From the NCBI GenBank assembly GCA_036365455.1, contig JAWQUS010000010.1, positions 18,772,501 to 18,836,500 on the forward strand: 64,000 nucleotides of DNA. The letters are read 5' to 3'. This document shows positions 32,230 through 44,617 of this stretch, piece by piece; position 1 is the first letter of the stretch; every line of letters starts with the position of its first letter. Position numbers and translations under genes: made by a program. Under the pieces are notes generated by a model, which did no database searches, was not told the origin of the DNA, and worked only from the letters and a program-made list of their open reading frames with translations. The stretch is from Macrosoma leucophasiata. Lineage: Eukaryota > Arthropoda > Insecta > Lepidoptera > Hedylidae.

Positions 32230-32423
32230 TATCGATAAAACAGTGTAACCTCACTACCGTTTCAGCACCGCCCAACCTCCCTTCAGTCACTCTCGTCTGG
32301 TGCCCGCGGTCGCACACCTTTATCTATCCGCCATTTTATTGTGTGACGCCATTCTTCTAAATTTCTGGTCGCTTCCTTGTTAATAAACGCCGCACCGAGG
32401 AGAAAATACAGTGTACAATAGCG
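32230..32423 (+). promoter_or_regulatory. Candidate promoter and non-coding first exon
   Basis: In order: TATCGATA at 32230-32237 (the insect DRE motif), an arthropod initiator TCAGT at 32283-32287, a CCGCCATTTT motif at 32328-32337, and a consensus splice donor GCG|GTGAGT after 32423. The 140-base stretch from the initiator to the donor is GC-richer than its surroundings, free of recognised transposons, and has no ATG-started long frame, as expected of a 5' UTR exon. The next + strand gene is FAM13, whose visible exons start 16.5 kb downstream, so this may be a distal promoter for it. No RNA evidence is available, and another gene off the window edge is possible. Confidence 0.4.
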
Positions 32424-34453
32424 GTGAGTTTTCATAATCAATAATTTCACGTAATATACTTCTTACGTAGAGATTACGGGACGACATTTTCAAGGACGTT
32501 ATTGTTCGGGCATTGAATAACAAGTAATGATTTCCTTGTTTACATTTTAATGAGATATATTTAGTTTTTCTTTTTTAATGTAACGATGTATTTGTGACTT
32601 AAGTATCAAACGGAGTGTATACCAATTTGATGGTAAATTATTACTGATTACATGTTACGATTGAGTCTGTTTTTAAAGTCGATGCGTTTTTTTGACATCA
32701 GTACTAGTAATTACTAGGCGATATGTTTTGTTATCTATTTAGAACAAAATTGTGACCTAACAATTTAATCCAGTGAGATATATATATACGTTCAGTAGTT
32801 CAGATATATTAGGTAATGCGGTAGTGTCTACGCCCTTAAGCTTTTTTCACAGCATCTCTACCACTTACAACTTACTCTACTTAGTGTTTTATGGTCTTCT
32901 AATGCACTTGGCGTATTATTTGTTGACTTTCATCCATTTATTATTAGTGATTCAGAACAAAAAACACGAAAAATAACTTAGATAAACCAACGAGCATATT
33001 TATAAGAATGATCAAGGACATGGCCTTGAATATGCTTTAATATGTTCATTAAATTCGAAAATACCGTAATCTATAAGTACCTATTACCTATTAAAAGATC
33101 ATATTATTATATAAATAGAGTATATACTCTGTATGTAATATATATTCTCTATTAAATATATAGGTATGTAAATTTTAACATTTGTTCCTTATACTTTTAG
33201 GTATAATTAGATATTAATTAGCAAACAGTGACACATCGATTCAATTAAATTTAATTTTATATAATTCGTTACTTTTATCACTACCCAATGGTAGATAATA
33301 ATGTCCAGTGGTATTCATTAAGTTCGCCTTATGTTCTATTTTCGGGCATAAAAGTATAAATAAATTGTAAATACATTCAGAGAGCCTCGGCATGGGTCTT
33401 CTTACATTATATTAAAAACGTGTAACGTCAACAGAGCGGTTGGTGACACACCCACCCCCGCGAGCGACGAACTCCGACGAAATGGGTCATGCCCACCACT
33501 AGCGATTTGTTTATGTTAGCATTATCACCAAGATTAGGTTAGGCGAAGTTCGAGAAGTGCTATTTTTAGTTCAGTTTCCTGAATTTATTTAATTTTATCA
33601 AACAAGGTGAAATTTTGATTGTTCTATTCCGGCAATCCTGAAGGTCACCAGGTAAAGGATTGATGTAACACTTTTTGAAATACTTAACAATTTTGTTTTT
33701 GAACATTAAGTGGGTGTTGTACCTGAAAAGTGGAACAAGAACACTTATTTTAATCACTACAACATTGTAAAGGGGCGTCCACCAATTACTTGAGATTATA
33801 GGGGAGAGAGAGGGTCGAGCTGAATCTTATTTAATTACAACACAAGGCACACAAGGCACATCTGAATTGGATACATTCAATGCATTTACAATACATACAT
33901 TGAAAAAAAATATGTGAAATTTGGGGTTTGAACCAAATCTGACGAAATCACACCGGGCAAGGGGAAGCCTCAACGCCTCAGCGAGAGCAAATCGCCTAAC
34001 ATAATTGAATAATGCCTTCTAAGAGATCGAAAACTGTTGTGTGTTGTCCTTCTAAGTGCCTTCTAGGTATACATTTTAATAATTTTCAATTTCGATGACT
34101 TTCTTCATAAGGAATTGTAACTATCCATCGTTCATCGATATCAAGTTCAGGATTATTGAAAACAGAAAGATTTATAGGAGACAAGTTATTTTGGGCCCGC
34201 AAGTTACTGGTTAACTTATTACATTTTGTCATATAGATAACAATAAGCAATCTAATCCAACTTTTACTTGTTCATATATACTTTAATTACTGGCAATTCA
34301 ATGACCGAATTTCAAATTAATTATTTTATTGTCATTTGAAAATGACGTGATTTGTACAGTGTTTACACGGGCCCAGAAATGGATCAGTATCATTCTCCTT
34401 TCGTCTTATGTAAGTGCTATTGGGATGGGGACGCGCAGCGACGCGACATATAT
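32424..34453. other. Unassigned sequence with one SINE scrap
   Basis: Contains a family 1 SINE-like head fragment at 32808-32870 (- strand). No coding exon or other repeat family recognised. Confidence 0.35.
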
Positions 34454-34487
34454 GTTTAGAGCTTCATCTATAGATGTAGCTCTAAAC
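34454..34487. repeat. 34-bp near-perfect palindrome
   Basis: GTTTAGAGCTTCATCTA is followed at once by TAGATGTAGCTCTAAAC. The arms differ at one position, with no loop. Its function is unknown. Confidence 0.7.
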
Positions 34488-35040
34488 TTCTTCGAAAAAA
34501 AGAAGCATAATAACTTTATTATTGCTAATATCCCACAGTTTTACTTTCCAACTCTGATATTATTTATCAATCCCATATTAGTCGAAGAATATAAGTCATA
34601 TTATTCCTTCCTATGGATAATTTTACCTTTCACCGAACATTGGCATTTATTATTAGGCCATAATGTTGACATTTCATTTTTAATGTTTGTAACTAATGTC
34701 TATTGATTTATAACATTAGTAACCTGTTGCTTGCGACATTATAGTTCAAATTTTATTGAATTTGTTTCCGACTAAGGATTGGTAACTGGTTTCAGACTAG
34801 TATTTATTTCTGCGCGTTCGTTTCGGTATACTCGCATACACCCAGAACCCGACTGTGTACGCTTCAACAACTTCTTCCGGTGTGTTTGCTTGACCTGACG
34901 GTGGTGAGCCAGTATTAACATGGATTCTGCAGAAGAAACATACTTTATACGAGCTTTTAATTAAGCACGTTAACGCTCGTGTGCGGTACCTGTGTTGCAA
35001 AATATATATGTTATATACTTGCCTCTTAATTATAGTGTAT

Positions 35041-35230
35041 AGCACTATCGTGTTCTGGTCAGGTGGTAATGTACGGCCCTGTAATTTCCAGCACAGAGGC
35101 ATAACACCTTAGGCGTGGTAACGCATCTGCATTTTGACCTTGGTCTTTGTGTTAGTGTCTATAGGCTGCAGTGATCACTTAACATCAATGTGAACTGCAT
35201 GCTTGTTTGCCACTTCCAATACTTAAAAAA
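35041..35230 (+). repeat. SINE-like family 1, 5'-truncated
   Basis: Starts at AGCACTATCGTGTTC and runs to the A tail; the head is missing. Confidence 0.65.
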
Positions 35231-36815
35231 GAAGAGGCGATTATCCACACCTATATACGCTCCGAAAACGACCTTATACGCGCGCATTATTCATTGATCT
35301 GAAACTGTAACACCAATATTATCCACCAAACTAACAATACCTACCTCCCTCTTAAGTTTTGTTAACGGATCACTTAAACAGCAATGTTTCCATTGAGATA
35401 TTTTTAGAATCACCGCTTGGGTTTTGTTTATATACCTACTTTTATAATTAATCCAGCGTTCAGAACTTTTAGCATAGTTCATAAAATCATGAAGTTTAAG
35501 GTAAAAATATGTAGGTGTTTATCTGAATTAACCACCCACGTTCTCTCCATGAGGCTTCTGTGTAACTGACCTATATACTAAATAACTACCTATATGTTTA
35601 GAATACAAATAGAATTAACTCGTTTAATAATATCTAGTTTTGCTTTGACGTATTCATTACAATATATCATACGTCACTCAAAACCTTTGTGCCAGTGCTA
35701 TCATTGTGCAATAATCCATTTTATTTAAATAGTTGAAGTCCATAGAAATCTAAACATTTTTTATTAGTGATCATTCATATCAGTATATACAGTTGTTTCA
35801 GCTCGCGCGCTAACCGAGGTACTTCCACACTAACCGAGCTGCCTCGCGCGGCAAATTTCACCGACGAAAATTGATCGTGATTAACCTGAAATTGGATGCA
35901 ATTTTTTTAAAGCTAAAACGCGAATTACTAAACTTAGTTCTCAGAGCAAAGGGTGAAATCCCCCCGAAGTCAGTGAGTCAGGTTCGCCTTTTATACAGGC
36001 TGTCCCAGAAATCAACGATACACCGAAAACGGGTGATAGACCAAATCATGACAGTTATTAGAAAAATGTGAAAAAAAAAATTTGGCGTATGAAATTGAAA
36101 TTGCTACATTATCATGTTTCTTGTAGAATGCTCCGTGTTGAAATTGCTCAGTACCACAATTTTGCAGATGTTCCCGAAATTTTAAGAGTTTGTGTATACA
36201 AAGATCTATCGTCAATATACTTTGTTCTAATGTTATACTCGTACAGTTTTTTGAGTTGAATATGGTTGATACATAGTGATCTCGTAGTAAATTGATAAAA
36301 AATAAACAGGAGGCCTCGGGAGCGGTAGTGGTCTGTTACCACCAGAATATTGAAAGGGACGACATATTTATAAAAAAAAAATTGCTTAAATCGGTAAATT
36401 TCGTTCGTATGGTTGGGTAAAGGTCCTTAAAAGCAATAAAAGAATAAATACTCCTACAGATGGATATGAATCGAAATTGCTTTATTTTTTAGTGAACCAG
36501 AATTAAATACATTTTCGCCGGCGAATTTCGCCTGACCAAACCGACAAAAAAGGAATAGTATACGATCCACTCCCAGACCGAAAGAATATACTCAAAAATC
36601 ATTAAAATCGGTCAAAGCGTTTCGAAGGAGTTGGATTACAAACACTGTGACACGAGAGTTTTATATATTAGGTACTGGCCGTAAGCGGCGCGCGTAGCTA
36701 CGCCACCAACTAAAAAATGACAGTGGCGCCATCTGTCGAATTTGCCAACTCAGAAACCTTCGTGGGCTCATGCACAACAACTTTGCTAAAGATAATCACA
36801 TGATCAAATGCGTAG
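35231..36815. other. Unassigned sequence, one GC-rich patch with direct repeats
   Basis: At 35800-35865 a GC-rich patch contains CTAACCGAG twice, 30 bases apart, and two CTCGCGCG motifs. It might be regulatory. A Helitron-like internal scrap ('attaaaatcggtcaaagcg') lies near 36600-36660. No coding exon found. Confidence 0.3.
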
Positions 36816-37106
36816 TTTTTTTTTTTTTTTATGTATTAAAAGTGGCAATCAAGCATGCAGTTCACATTGATGTTAAGTGATGACTGCAGCCTATAGACAA
36901 CTACAATGACCAGAGGTCAAAATGCAGATGGGCTGCCACTCCTGAGACATTAGGTGTTATGCCTCTGTGCCGGAAATTACAGGGCCGTACATTACCACCT
37001 GTCCGGAACACGATAGTAATGAACACTACCATTTAGCGGCAAGTATATTAGGTAATGCGGTGGTGCCTACGCCCGCGAGCTCCATCACTGGAGCTCTACC
37101 ACCAGT
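36816..37106 (-). repeat. SINE-like family 1, copy 12, long tail
   Basis: Full-length with a 15-base T-run (A tail) and few differences from the other intact copies, suggesting a younger insertion. Confidence 0.75.
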
Positions 37107-38089
37107 ATTCTATATAGGACATACAGACAAACATTCATTTTTATATAAAAAAAAGATAAATATTAACGTAAAACAGAAGTGAAACCGGAAACACAGTAAA
37201 AATCCTTATTTCAAATTAATTCATACATCAACCATCCACAAGCAATATTTTATGATACGTATACATAAATTGAAGATATTGTCAGGCGTGCGTGACTCGT
37301 AGAGCGTGCTACGAAGGCGCTACGGGAGTACTACGCAGTATCGAAAATTCAGAAGGCCTTCATTACTAACTTTTATACTTAATGCCACTTTAGATTTATT
37401 GTTTTCAACTTTTTATGGCACCAAAATTGTGTAATATGCAAAATAGTGTATTACTTTAACGCTCATAGTTTCGTTGTAGAAAGCTATTTTGCGTCCTAAA
37501 ATTTACATTAATGAGTTGTTTAAATAAATAGATTTTATTTAGTTTTGTTTATTTCTTGTATATTGTAGTTGATTTCATATTGTAGTTGATAGATAACTAT
37601 ACTACAATTATTTGATCTATTTAGTAATAAAAGCAGTATTCAATTCGAATCAGTATTGGCTTAAAAGTACAGCCACAAATGCAAAATATCGAGTAATTAT
37701 AAATCCAGCTCCAAATTTTTATTTGGCCACGTAATAAAACCTCTATTTTTTATAATGAACCAACGGAAAATGTTACAAATGCCTCTAATATACAATATTT
37801 ATTTATTATAAAGTTTAAATTCGTCTTTTTTTCAAACGATAAATCTCTCGTGTTGCCCGAGACCGTGGGCGCGATACCGTGGGCGATCCGACTGTCCCTG
37901 GTTAGATCGAAGAAAAAAAATCCTAACACCGTTCGTTAGGTATTTTTAGATGACACAACTTTTTTTTAAAGAGTACATTAGAAGTAGCCTTCGAAGTTAG
38001 CATTAGAAGTAGATTATTAAGAGCATTATTCCGACGCACGTTAATGCCTGAAGATAAATCTGTTTGATTATGAAGTACTTGCTGTTGCC
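37107..38089. other. Unassigned AT-rich sequence
   Basis: No coding exon or recognised repeat. Confidence 0.3.
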
Positions 38090-38275
38090 CGTGGCTTCGC
38101 CCGCGTGGATGTCGTTTTATAAATAACTAAGTAGCCTATGTTCTTTCTCAAGGCCAGCTCGATCTCTGTACCAAATTTCATTAAAATCGGTTTAGTCGTT
38201 TGGACATGAAAAGGTAACAGACAGACAGACAGTCAGACTTAGTTACTTTCGCATTTATTATATTAGTAGGGAAGT
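38090..38275 (-). mobile_element. Helitron-like fragment
   Basis: Carries the GTGGCTTCGCCCGCG end block, the 'ttcattaaaatcggttta' middle and a (CAGA)n patch found in related elements, but both termini are degraded. Confidence 0.35.
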
Positions 38276-38498
38276 AGGGATTAGTAGGGATTGTATTATG
38301 ACAAATTCGGTCTGGTATGCTATACCATCATCGTTGTGTACTTTTTTAAAATAGAAGTACGTTTTACAAACTTACTGCATAAAATTATTTGTACCTATAT
38401 ATGAAGACACTACGTTACTAACTTTTCTAAATTAGCCGCAGTAATAGTGAACATCATAGTTGCTTGCAATCTTCATAGCATGAAAAACACACGTACAC

Positions 38499-38546
38499 GC
38501 TGGTTTGATACGCATGTACGTAGAACTACATGCGTATCAAACCAGC
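38499..38546. repeat. Perfect 20-bp hairpin with 8-base loop
   Basis: Left arm GCTGGTTTGATACGCATGTA and right arm 38527-38546 are exact reverse complements around CGTAGAAC. Not part of any recognised repeat family here. Confidence 0.75.
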
Positions 38547-38940
38547 TCAGCTTCAGCCAGAAGTCTTGTAGCGTCGCCGATAATGCATCGGGTTAAACAC
38601 ATATTACGAAGCCGTATGATTCCCTCTTCCTAATTGGATCTGTCTCGAAATTAATAGTATTATAAGTCTGGCGTGCTACTTATACTATTGGATTATGGTA
38701 GAATATATTTAATTCTACGTGTATTTTGAAGTGTGAGTCGTGAAATATGTATGGCTCCGTAGTACTCTAACAAGGACAAAACAACTTAGAATTCGAAGAT
38801 GACAATGCATCCGTACATGATTAACCTCTGGGTTTTGTGTAGATGTGCTGGATTAAGGGTTCTTGACGTCCTAATAGATGTACGGCTGTGGTGCCCTATC
38901 CCATTTTTCTGCTTGATGAACAAAAAAAAAAGAGAATTCT

Positions 38941-39100
38941 ACGTAACTTCACGCCTGTAATCACAGAAGGGATAGGCAGAGTTAAATGTAAAATGGTAAA
39001 TCGCCGGTTTTAGTCCATGTAACAGGTGGCAATAAAACCAGACATAAAAGATTTCACACCTTTATCTCTGATAGCCAGAATAGAACCAAGGACCCTAGCG
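38941..39100 (-). repeat. tRNA-derived SINE (family 2), degraded
   Basis: The tail block GTAACTTCACGCCTGTAATC is clear. The body is reduced by deletions and the head is eroded. Confidence 0.55.
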
Positions 39101-39844
39101 TAATATTAGTCTATCATATAATTTTGTTGTAAAGGTTTTCGTCATATTTCAATAAGCCTGTGCCTTATGGATGTAAAAGCCTCTTAAAAAAATAATGTCT
39201 CTAAATTCATGTCTTATTTACATATTTTCAGTTATTTTAATTCTTATTTCTGACGGTAAACTTTATATTGTGAGAATTTAGTTGATTTTATTAATGTTTT
39301 TTTTTTCAATAGTTTTTCCGTACAAACGTAATCAATCAATTTATTTCAGGTACATAATCCATTGAGTGAGTACGTTCTTAATCTATGTTATCAAAGAATA
39401 GAATAAAAATCAACTGTAATGTTTGATTAAAAATACAAAGCGACTAAATCTGGCTTTAAATTGCAATTCGTAAGAAGCACATCGGAACACAATATTAATT
39501 TATGTTGTTATCGACGAAAATGTACAAACGGGCATGCCGCCAATTCCAATACGTATTTTAAGTACGATAGCACGAAGCATTGCATTGTGTAACATTTTGA
39601 CTGGGCGAATTATATTCATTTATGCAAATGCCAAAACATCTTGTATAATTTTATCGATTATATGTCTAACATGACCGCACGTCTGTACTTTCCCGAAATT
39701 GTAGAGGTAAAATACATTTCACCATAAACATTTTCAGGTAAAATGTTGCCAAGACTAGAACATATGGGTTGCACTGTCAAAAAGTTCTCAGATCTTATGT
39801 AGAGCCAAGTTTACCACCAAACCGAAGAGGAAATATATTACATA
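39101..39844. other. Unassigned AT-rich sequence
   Basis: No coding exon or recognised repeat. Confidence 0.3.
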
Positions 39845-40105
39845 CTAGCTGACCCGGCAAACTTCGTATTGCCTCAGAATGAAAATATGACATGTGTCAA
39901 AGGTTTGATAGATGCGGACTATTTGTATGGGAAAATAAAATGGTGGTATTTACTATTTCCCTTCAATTTCTTCATATTTTCTTACCTTTTAAACATTCCC
40001 TGAACTTTCAAAAATCATTCAAAATCAATATTAGCCAAATCGGTCCAGCCATTCACGCGTGATGCCGTGACCAAGGAAAACGGGTTGCATTTATATTTAT
40101 ATAGA
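39845..40105 (-). mobile_element. Helitron-like element, second subfamily
   Basis: CTAG at 39845-39848, the shared CGGCAAACTTCGTATTGCCT end, and a degraded TCTATATA-type start at right. Confidence 0.5.
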
Positions 40106-40546
40106 TTATGCTCTTTAATTAATCTTTCTCGGCGTCCACAAAAAATGTTCCAGTATATTATATTTAATAATACTAAAATTTGGTCCACGCCTTTTGAGAT
40201 CTTTGTTTATTTACTACTAACACATACTAAAAAATGTCAGAAAAGAACTGGAGAATTCGCAGGTCAAATAAAGTAGAATGATTGACTACGCTACGTAGCT
40301 TGGGGATACGAGCGAGAAAGTAGCGTTGGTTAAAAATCTGCAACAAATAAATAGAGACAGACTTAACACGACCAAAAACTAAACTATCTTTACAAATAAA
40401 ACATTCAAGTACAAAATTTGTATGATGTTTCCAAATACTATGTCTGATTTCATGCGGTTATTAATTCACTTACCTATATTTCACTTTTTTTAACCTATTT
40501 TTCAACACATGTTTTATTTAAGTGCAATACATACATTACATTTTTA

Positions 40547-40829
40547 CTGGTAGTAGATCTCCAGTGACGGAGCTCGCGGGCGTAGGCACCACCGCATTAC
40601 CTATAAACTTGCCGCTAAATGGTAGTGTTCAGCACTATCGTGTTCCGGTCAGGTGGTAATGTACGGCCCTATAATTTCCGGCACAGAGGCTCAACACCTT
40701 AGGCCTCAGGAGTGGTATCGCATCTGTATTTTGACCTTGGTCTTTGTGTGGGTGTCTTTAGGCTGCAGTCATCACTTAACATCAATGTGAACTGCAAGCT
40801 TGTTTGCCACTTCCATAACATATAAAAAA
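40547..40829 (+). repeat. SINE-like family 1, copy 13, full-length
   Basis: Head CTGGTAGTAGATCTCCAGTG, tail ATATAAAAAA at right. Confidence 0.75.
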
Positions 40830-41232
40830 GTTTAATGTTATAGTAACTGCGACTCATTCATTGGAATCATAGGTTTGTTCATCAACATTGGTTCTCATAA
40901 TAAAAAATGGATGAGAATTAAAAAAATAAAATAAAATAATTTGCTACAAAAATATCACAAATTGAAGTCCAGATCCGGCATCTAACATATCATACATTAC
41001 GATGACGTCATGAGAGGTTTAATATTTTGAATATTAGTGAATATTATCTATACTAACTGTCCGGGGAACTCAGAATTGCCTCAGCAGTATAAAAAATAGT
41101 TTACGATAATTATATTCTCAGATCGACCGAATATACACACAAAAAATCTTAAACATCAGATTTTTAAGTACCTACCCACTATGGCCTACGTTATACATAT
41201 ATGCCTAACGCTTCAGTAAGTTTATTTTAAGA

Positions 41233-41473
41233 CTAGCTGATCCGGCAAACTTCGTATTGCCTCAGAATGAAATAATGTGTCAAAGGTTAGATAGATACGG
41301 ACTATTTGTATGGGAAAATGAATTTGTGGTATCTACTATTTCACTTTATTCATATTTTTTACCTTTTATACCTTCCCTGTACTTCAAAAAATCATTCAAA
41401 ACCCAAATTAGCTAAATTGGTCCAGTTCTCGAGTTTTAGCGAGACTAACGAACAGCAATTGATTTTTATAAGA
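41233..41473 (-). mobile_element. Helitron-like element, second subfamily
   Basis: CTAG at 41233-41236 with the CGGCAAACTTCGTATTGCCT end block and the TTAGCGAGACTAACGAACAG block near the other end. Closest to the copy at 29250. Confidence 0.5.
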
Positions 41474-41770
41474 TAAACTTTTGTTCTAACGAAAAAGATA
41501 ATATTTGATAAAGCTAAAATTATCAAAGAATAATAATTTCACTCCTGGTATCGGTGTTCTTTTACTGCAAACTCAATATGGGGTCAAAGTTTATGAGAAT
41601 ATTACTGGCTGAGTTTTCTTATAACATTGCCAACTTTGGCCGTAGCGAGATAGCTTTAATATGTGTTATGTAACGTGAAACTACTTACATTCTCAGATTA
41701 TTGATCAGCCTCCGCTTCTGTATATACTTTTTTTATGTCATGAAGTGCAAGTGGACGTTATACTTAATCC

Positions 41771-41901
41771 CCCTTATTCATAAATGTACATTAGATATGT
41801 TTTAGCTATGTCTTTGTCAGTTGCATTGTCAAATGTGCAGGATAGAAAAAGACAAAGGAGAGATTAGCAACACTTTGGCTAAAATACGTTTATGAATAAG
41901 G
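41771..41901. mobile_element. MITE with 14-bp terminal inverted repeats
   Basis: CCCTTATTCATAAA at left and TTTATGAATAAGGG at right are perfect inverted repeats, 131 bases end to end. Superfamily is unclear because no target duplication is obvious. Confidence 0.55.
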
Positions 41902-42485
41902 GATATACAACGTGTAACAGGATTGAATGTACAACCCGAAACTAGTTTGTTCAGAATCGATAACCGAATCGATTTCAGGTATTTTTGTTAAAGGTAACAT
42001 TTTGTCCCAAAATTAATTACAATTAAGAAAATTATGGTCACCCATTGAATGAACAGTCAATACAAACGAAAATGAGACTAGCGTCTATCTAGAATATTAA
42101 ATTCTAGTCTCAACAAGTTGATTAGAATTCGTTGATAATGATTTAAGAATTTTAATATTAATAATAATTTAAGAAATAAAATAGTGAAAATGAATCTTAT
42201 TACTAGCGCGTGTTAAATAGGGTTACGCTACATACATCACATTGTGACAGAGCGAGCGTACGTGTGTGAGTTGGTTTGTATTTTATGTGCGGTCATAAGT
42301 AGAGGTAGGGTAAGTAAACATAGGGTGTGCATACTGTTCTTACAAATTGAGGACAACTTGTTTCTTAAATAAACAAATATTAAATACATAAACATGTAAT
42401 TTTAGTTCATGTATTATGATTATAACTCGATTTTCTAATGGAGGTGTTAAAGAGTGTGCATTATTCCCGTTACATGTTGTATGTA

Positions 42486-42735
42486 CAGTATCCAACAAGA
42501 AATATTACACATAGACTTAGGAAGGAGACTTCGATTTATTTCAGGTCTGTAGAGCGTTATCCCTTTCGCATCTTATCTGTGTGACATTTGTCGACCATTT
42601 TGATCAATTTTTGATTGTTTTGCTCAATATCGCAATACAAGTGCTCACGTAGGCAGTGTGCAGCAGAGATAACGCTCTACGAAGTCGAAACCAGCCGATT
42701 GTCTCTTTCGTAGGCTCGATGTGCAATGTTTATCG
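42486..42735. mobile_element. Tc1-like MITE, right end degraded
   Basis: TA followed by CAGTATCCAACAAG at left. The internal AGAGCGTTATC / GATAACGCTCT arms pair. The right terminus loses similarity after GATGTGCAAT, so one end is missing or replaced. Confidence 0.6.
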
Positions 42736-43151
42736 TGAATGTCCTTATTGTTTTGGTGTACGATAAAGAGTTATTATTATTATTATTTGTTGTTGGATAC
42801 CCTAATACTTTTGTGAAACTAGTTTTTGTCTGTGACTTCGTACGTGAATCTATCGTGAATGACTTCGAATGTAAATAGAGAAGCTGCGTTGTGTCGTCGA
42901 TGATTGTAAATGATGATGAGATATGAAATGAACTATCGAACACACCACGTGATATTAAATTTAGTTCTACATTTAAAAATAATGCGCTTCAAACCCACTG
43001 GAGTTCAGCCACGACTACCTATTCTATTATTCTAGTTTGTAAACGATGTCCATTAAACAGAAAAAAATATTAGATTTCCTACAAAATCTGGAAAATTCAG
43101 TGGTTTAATATTTTTTCTTGTGTAATCTGTATTTCATTTATTTAGTATAAT

Positions 43152-43285
43152 GAAGGTGGCATGGCATACAAACGATGACAGACTATAGACACCCACACAA
43201 AGACCATAGGTCAAAATGCGGATCCGTTGCAAACTCTGAGACCTTAGTTGTTATGTGTCTGTGATAGTTATTACGTGGTCCCGTT
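43152..43285 (-). repeat. SINE-like family 1, diverged fragment
   Basis: Keeps GACACCCACACAAAGACC and the GTCAAAATGCGGAT block only. Confidence 0.5.
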
Positions 43286-43320
43286 TACATTAACGATATC
43301 ATCAATTATATTTGAGTTAG

Positions 43321-43630
43321 CGCCTCAGTAGCGTAGTGCTAGCAGGCCACTACGTCTACGCTGGGGGTCCTGGGCTCGATTCCCGGGTCGGGGACTATCA
43401 GAGATAACGGTTTAAAATCCTTTATCTCTGGTTCTTTTGGGATTTTTCCATTTTCTGGAAGTTTCCCAGTACCTCGGAGTTTGGTAATGTGCCCGGAGAT
43501 GGCAACAGGTTCGCCACCTGTTACATGGGCCAAAACGTAACCGGCGAGTCGTGGGTGTTTGCATGTATGCTTGAATGCATGCATATACCTCTGCCTACCT
43601 CTTCGGGGATTACAGGCGTGAAGTTAGTTT
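43321..43630 (+). repeat. tRNA-derived SINE (family 2), full-length
   Basis: The only full-length + strand copy. GCCTCAGTAGCGTAGTGCTA supplies the A box and GGGCTCGATTCCCGGG the B box. It ends ATTACAGGCGTGAAGTTAG before a T-run. Confidence 0.8.
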
Positions 43631-43853
43631 TTTTTAAATATTTTAGTTATGTTTGACTACCTATTCGTTTTGAAACAGTAAAAAAGTAGAATTATGTGGT
43701 AGTTAGATGAGTCGCAATAGTGTCTTCATCCTCCAGGTCCTTTACCAATCCTTCTTATATCCTTTTCTAGCTACACCTAGATCTGTTAATATCGAGCTAA
43801 GTGCGTTGATGAGAATTTCTACACGATATTCTTCATATGAACATAATAATATA

Positions 43854-44109
43854 CAGTGCTCAACAATAAATATTGCACATCGAGCCTAGGAAGGAGACTT
43901 CGGCTTATTTCGGGGCTGTAGAGCGTTATCTCTTTATCTCGCACCGTACTTATTTGACGTTTGTCGACCATTTTGATCAAGTTTTGACCAATACCGGACT
44001 GTTATTGCTTACGTAGGCAGCGTGCAACAGAGATGACGCTCTACGAAGTCGAAACGAGCCGATCGTCTCTTTCGCAGGCTCGATGTGCAATATTAATTGT
44101 TGAGTACTG
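43854..44109. mobile_element. Tc1-like MITE, intact, about 80-bp inverted arms
   Basis: Flanked by TA on both sides. It runs from CAGTGCTCAACAATAAATAT to a complementary ATATTAATTGTTGAGTACTG. The arms pair imperfectly for about 80 bases, including GCACATCGAGCC and AGAGCGTTATCTC. TA target and CAGT termini fit the Tc1/mariner superfamily. No coding capacity. Confidence 0.7.
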
Positions 44110-44617
44110 TATGTAAATGTACATACTCGTATATGCATTGATATGAATGTATTGTTAGGTGAGAATACAATCTGCGTTGTATCTTGTGTTTTGTTTAGTC
44201 CAGGAATATATTTAGGTCTTACGTCACCCTATTTTACGTGAGATGCTAGGATTAACCGTAGTTACAATAAGTCCTCGAAAACATGCTGCAGATACTAAGT
44301 TCAAGGTTGTCAACTTGTCAATTTACCGATCATGGAGACAATATTATTATTCTTGTTACACTGGTCCTTTTCCTAGAATATTAATTTTAAGAATATCTAC
44401 TTTGTAGTTTGATTCCTGTTGAGTAATTAATGTACGGAAAATTAAGCTGTTACTTAAGGCATACTAACCCTGGGTTCATCATATCAGCCATAGGACGTCC
44501 ACTGCTGAACATAGGCCTCCCCCAATGACCTCCATGCCGACCGATCGGAAGCGACGTGCATCCAGCGGTTACCTGCAGCCTTGATCAGGTCGTCGGTCCA
44601 TCTTGCAGGTGGACGTC

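Noticed and set aside
34329..34706. 125-codon hydrophobic frame on the + strand
   Set aside because: It starts with a TTG codon, is AT-rich, includes the 34-bp palindrome and has no known motif. Likely chance.
38690..38935. Another family 1 SINE-like copy
   Set aside because: Only vague similarity of word order (GTATGGCTCCGTAG..., TTAACCTCTGGGTTTTGTGTAG); too diverged to support.
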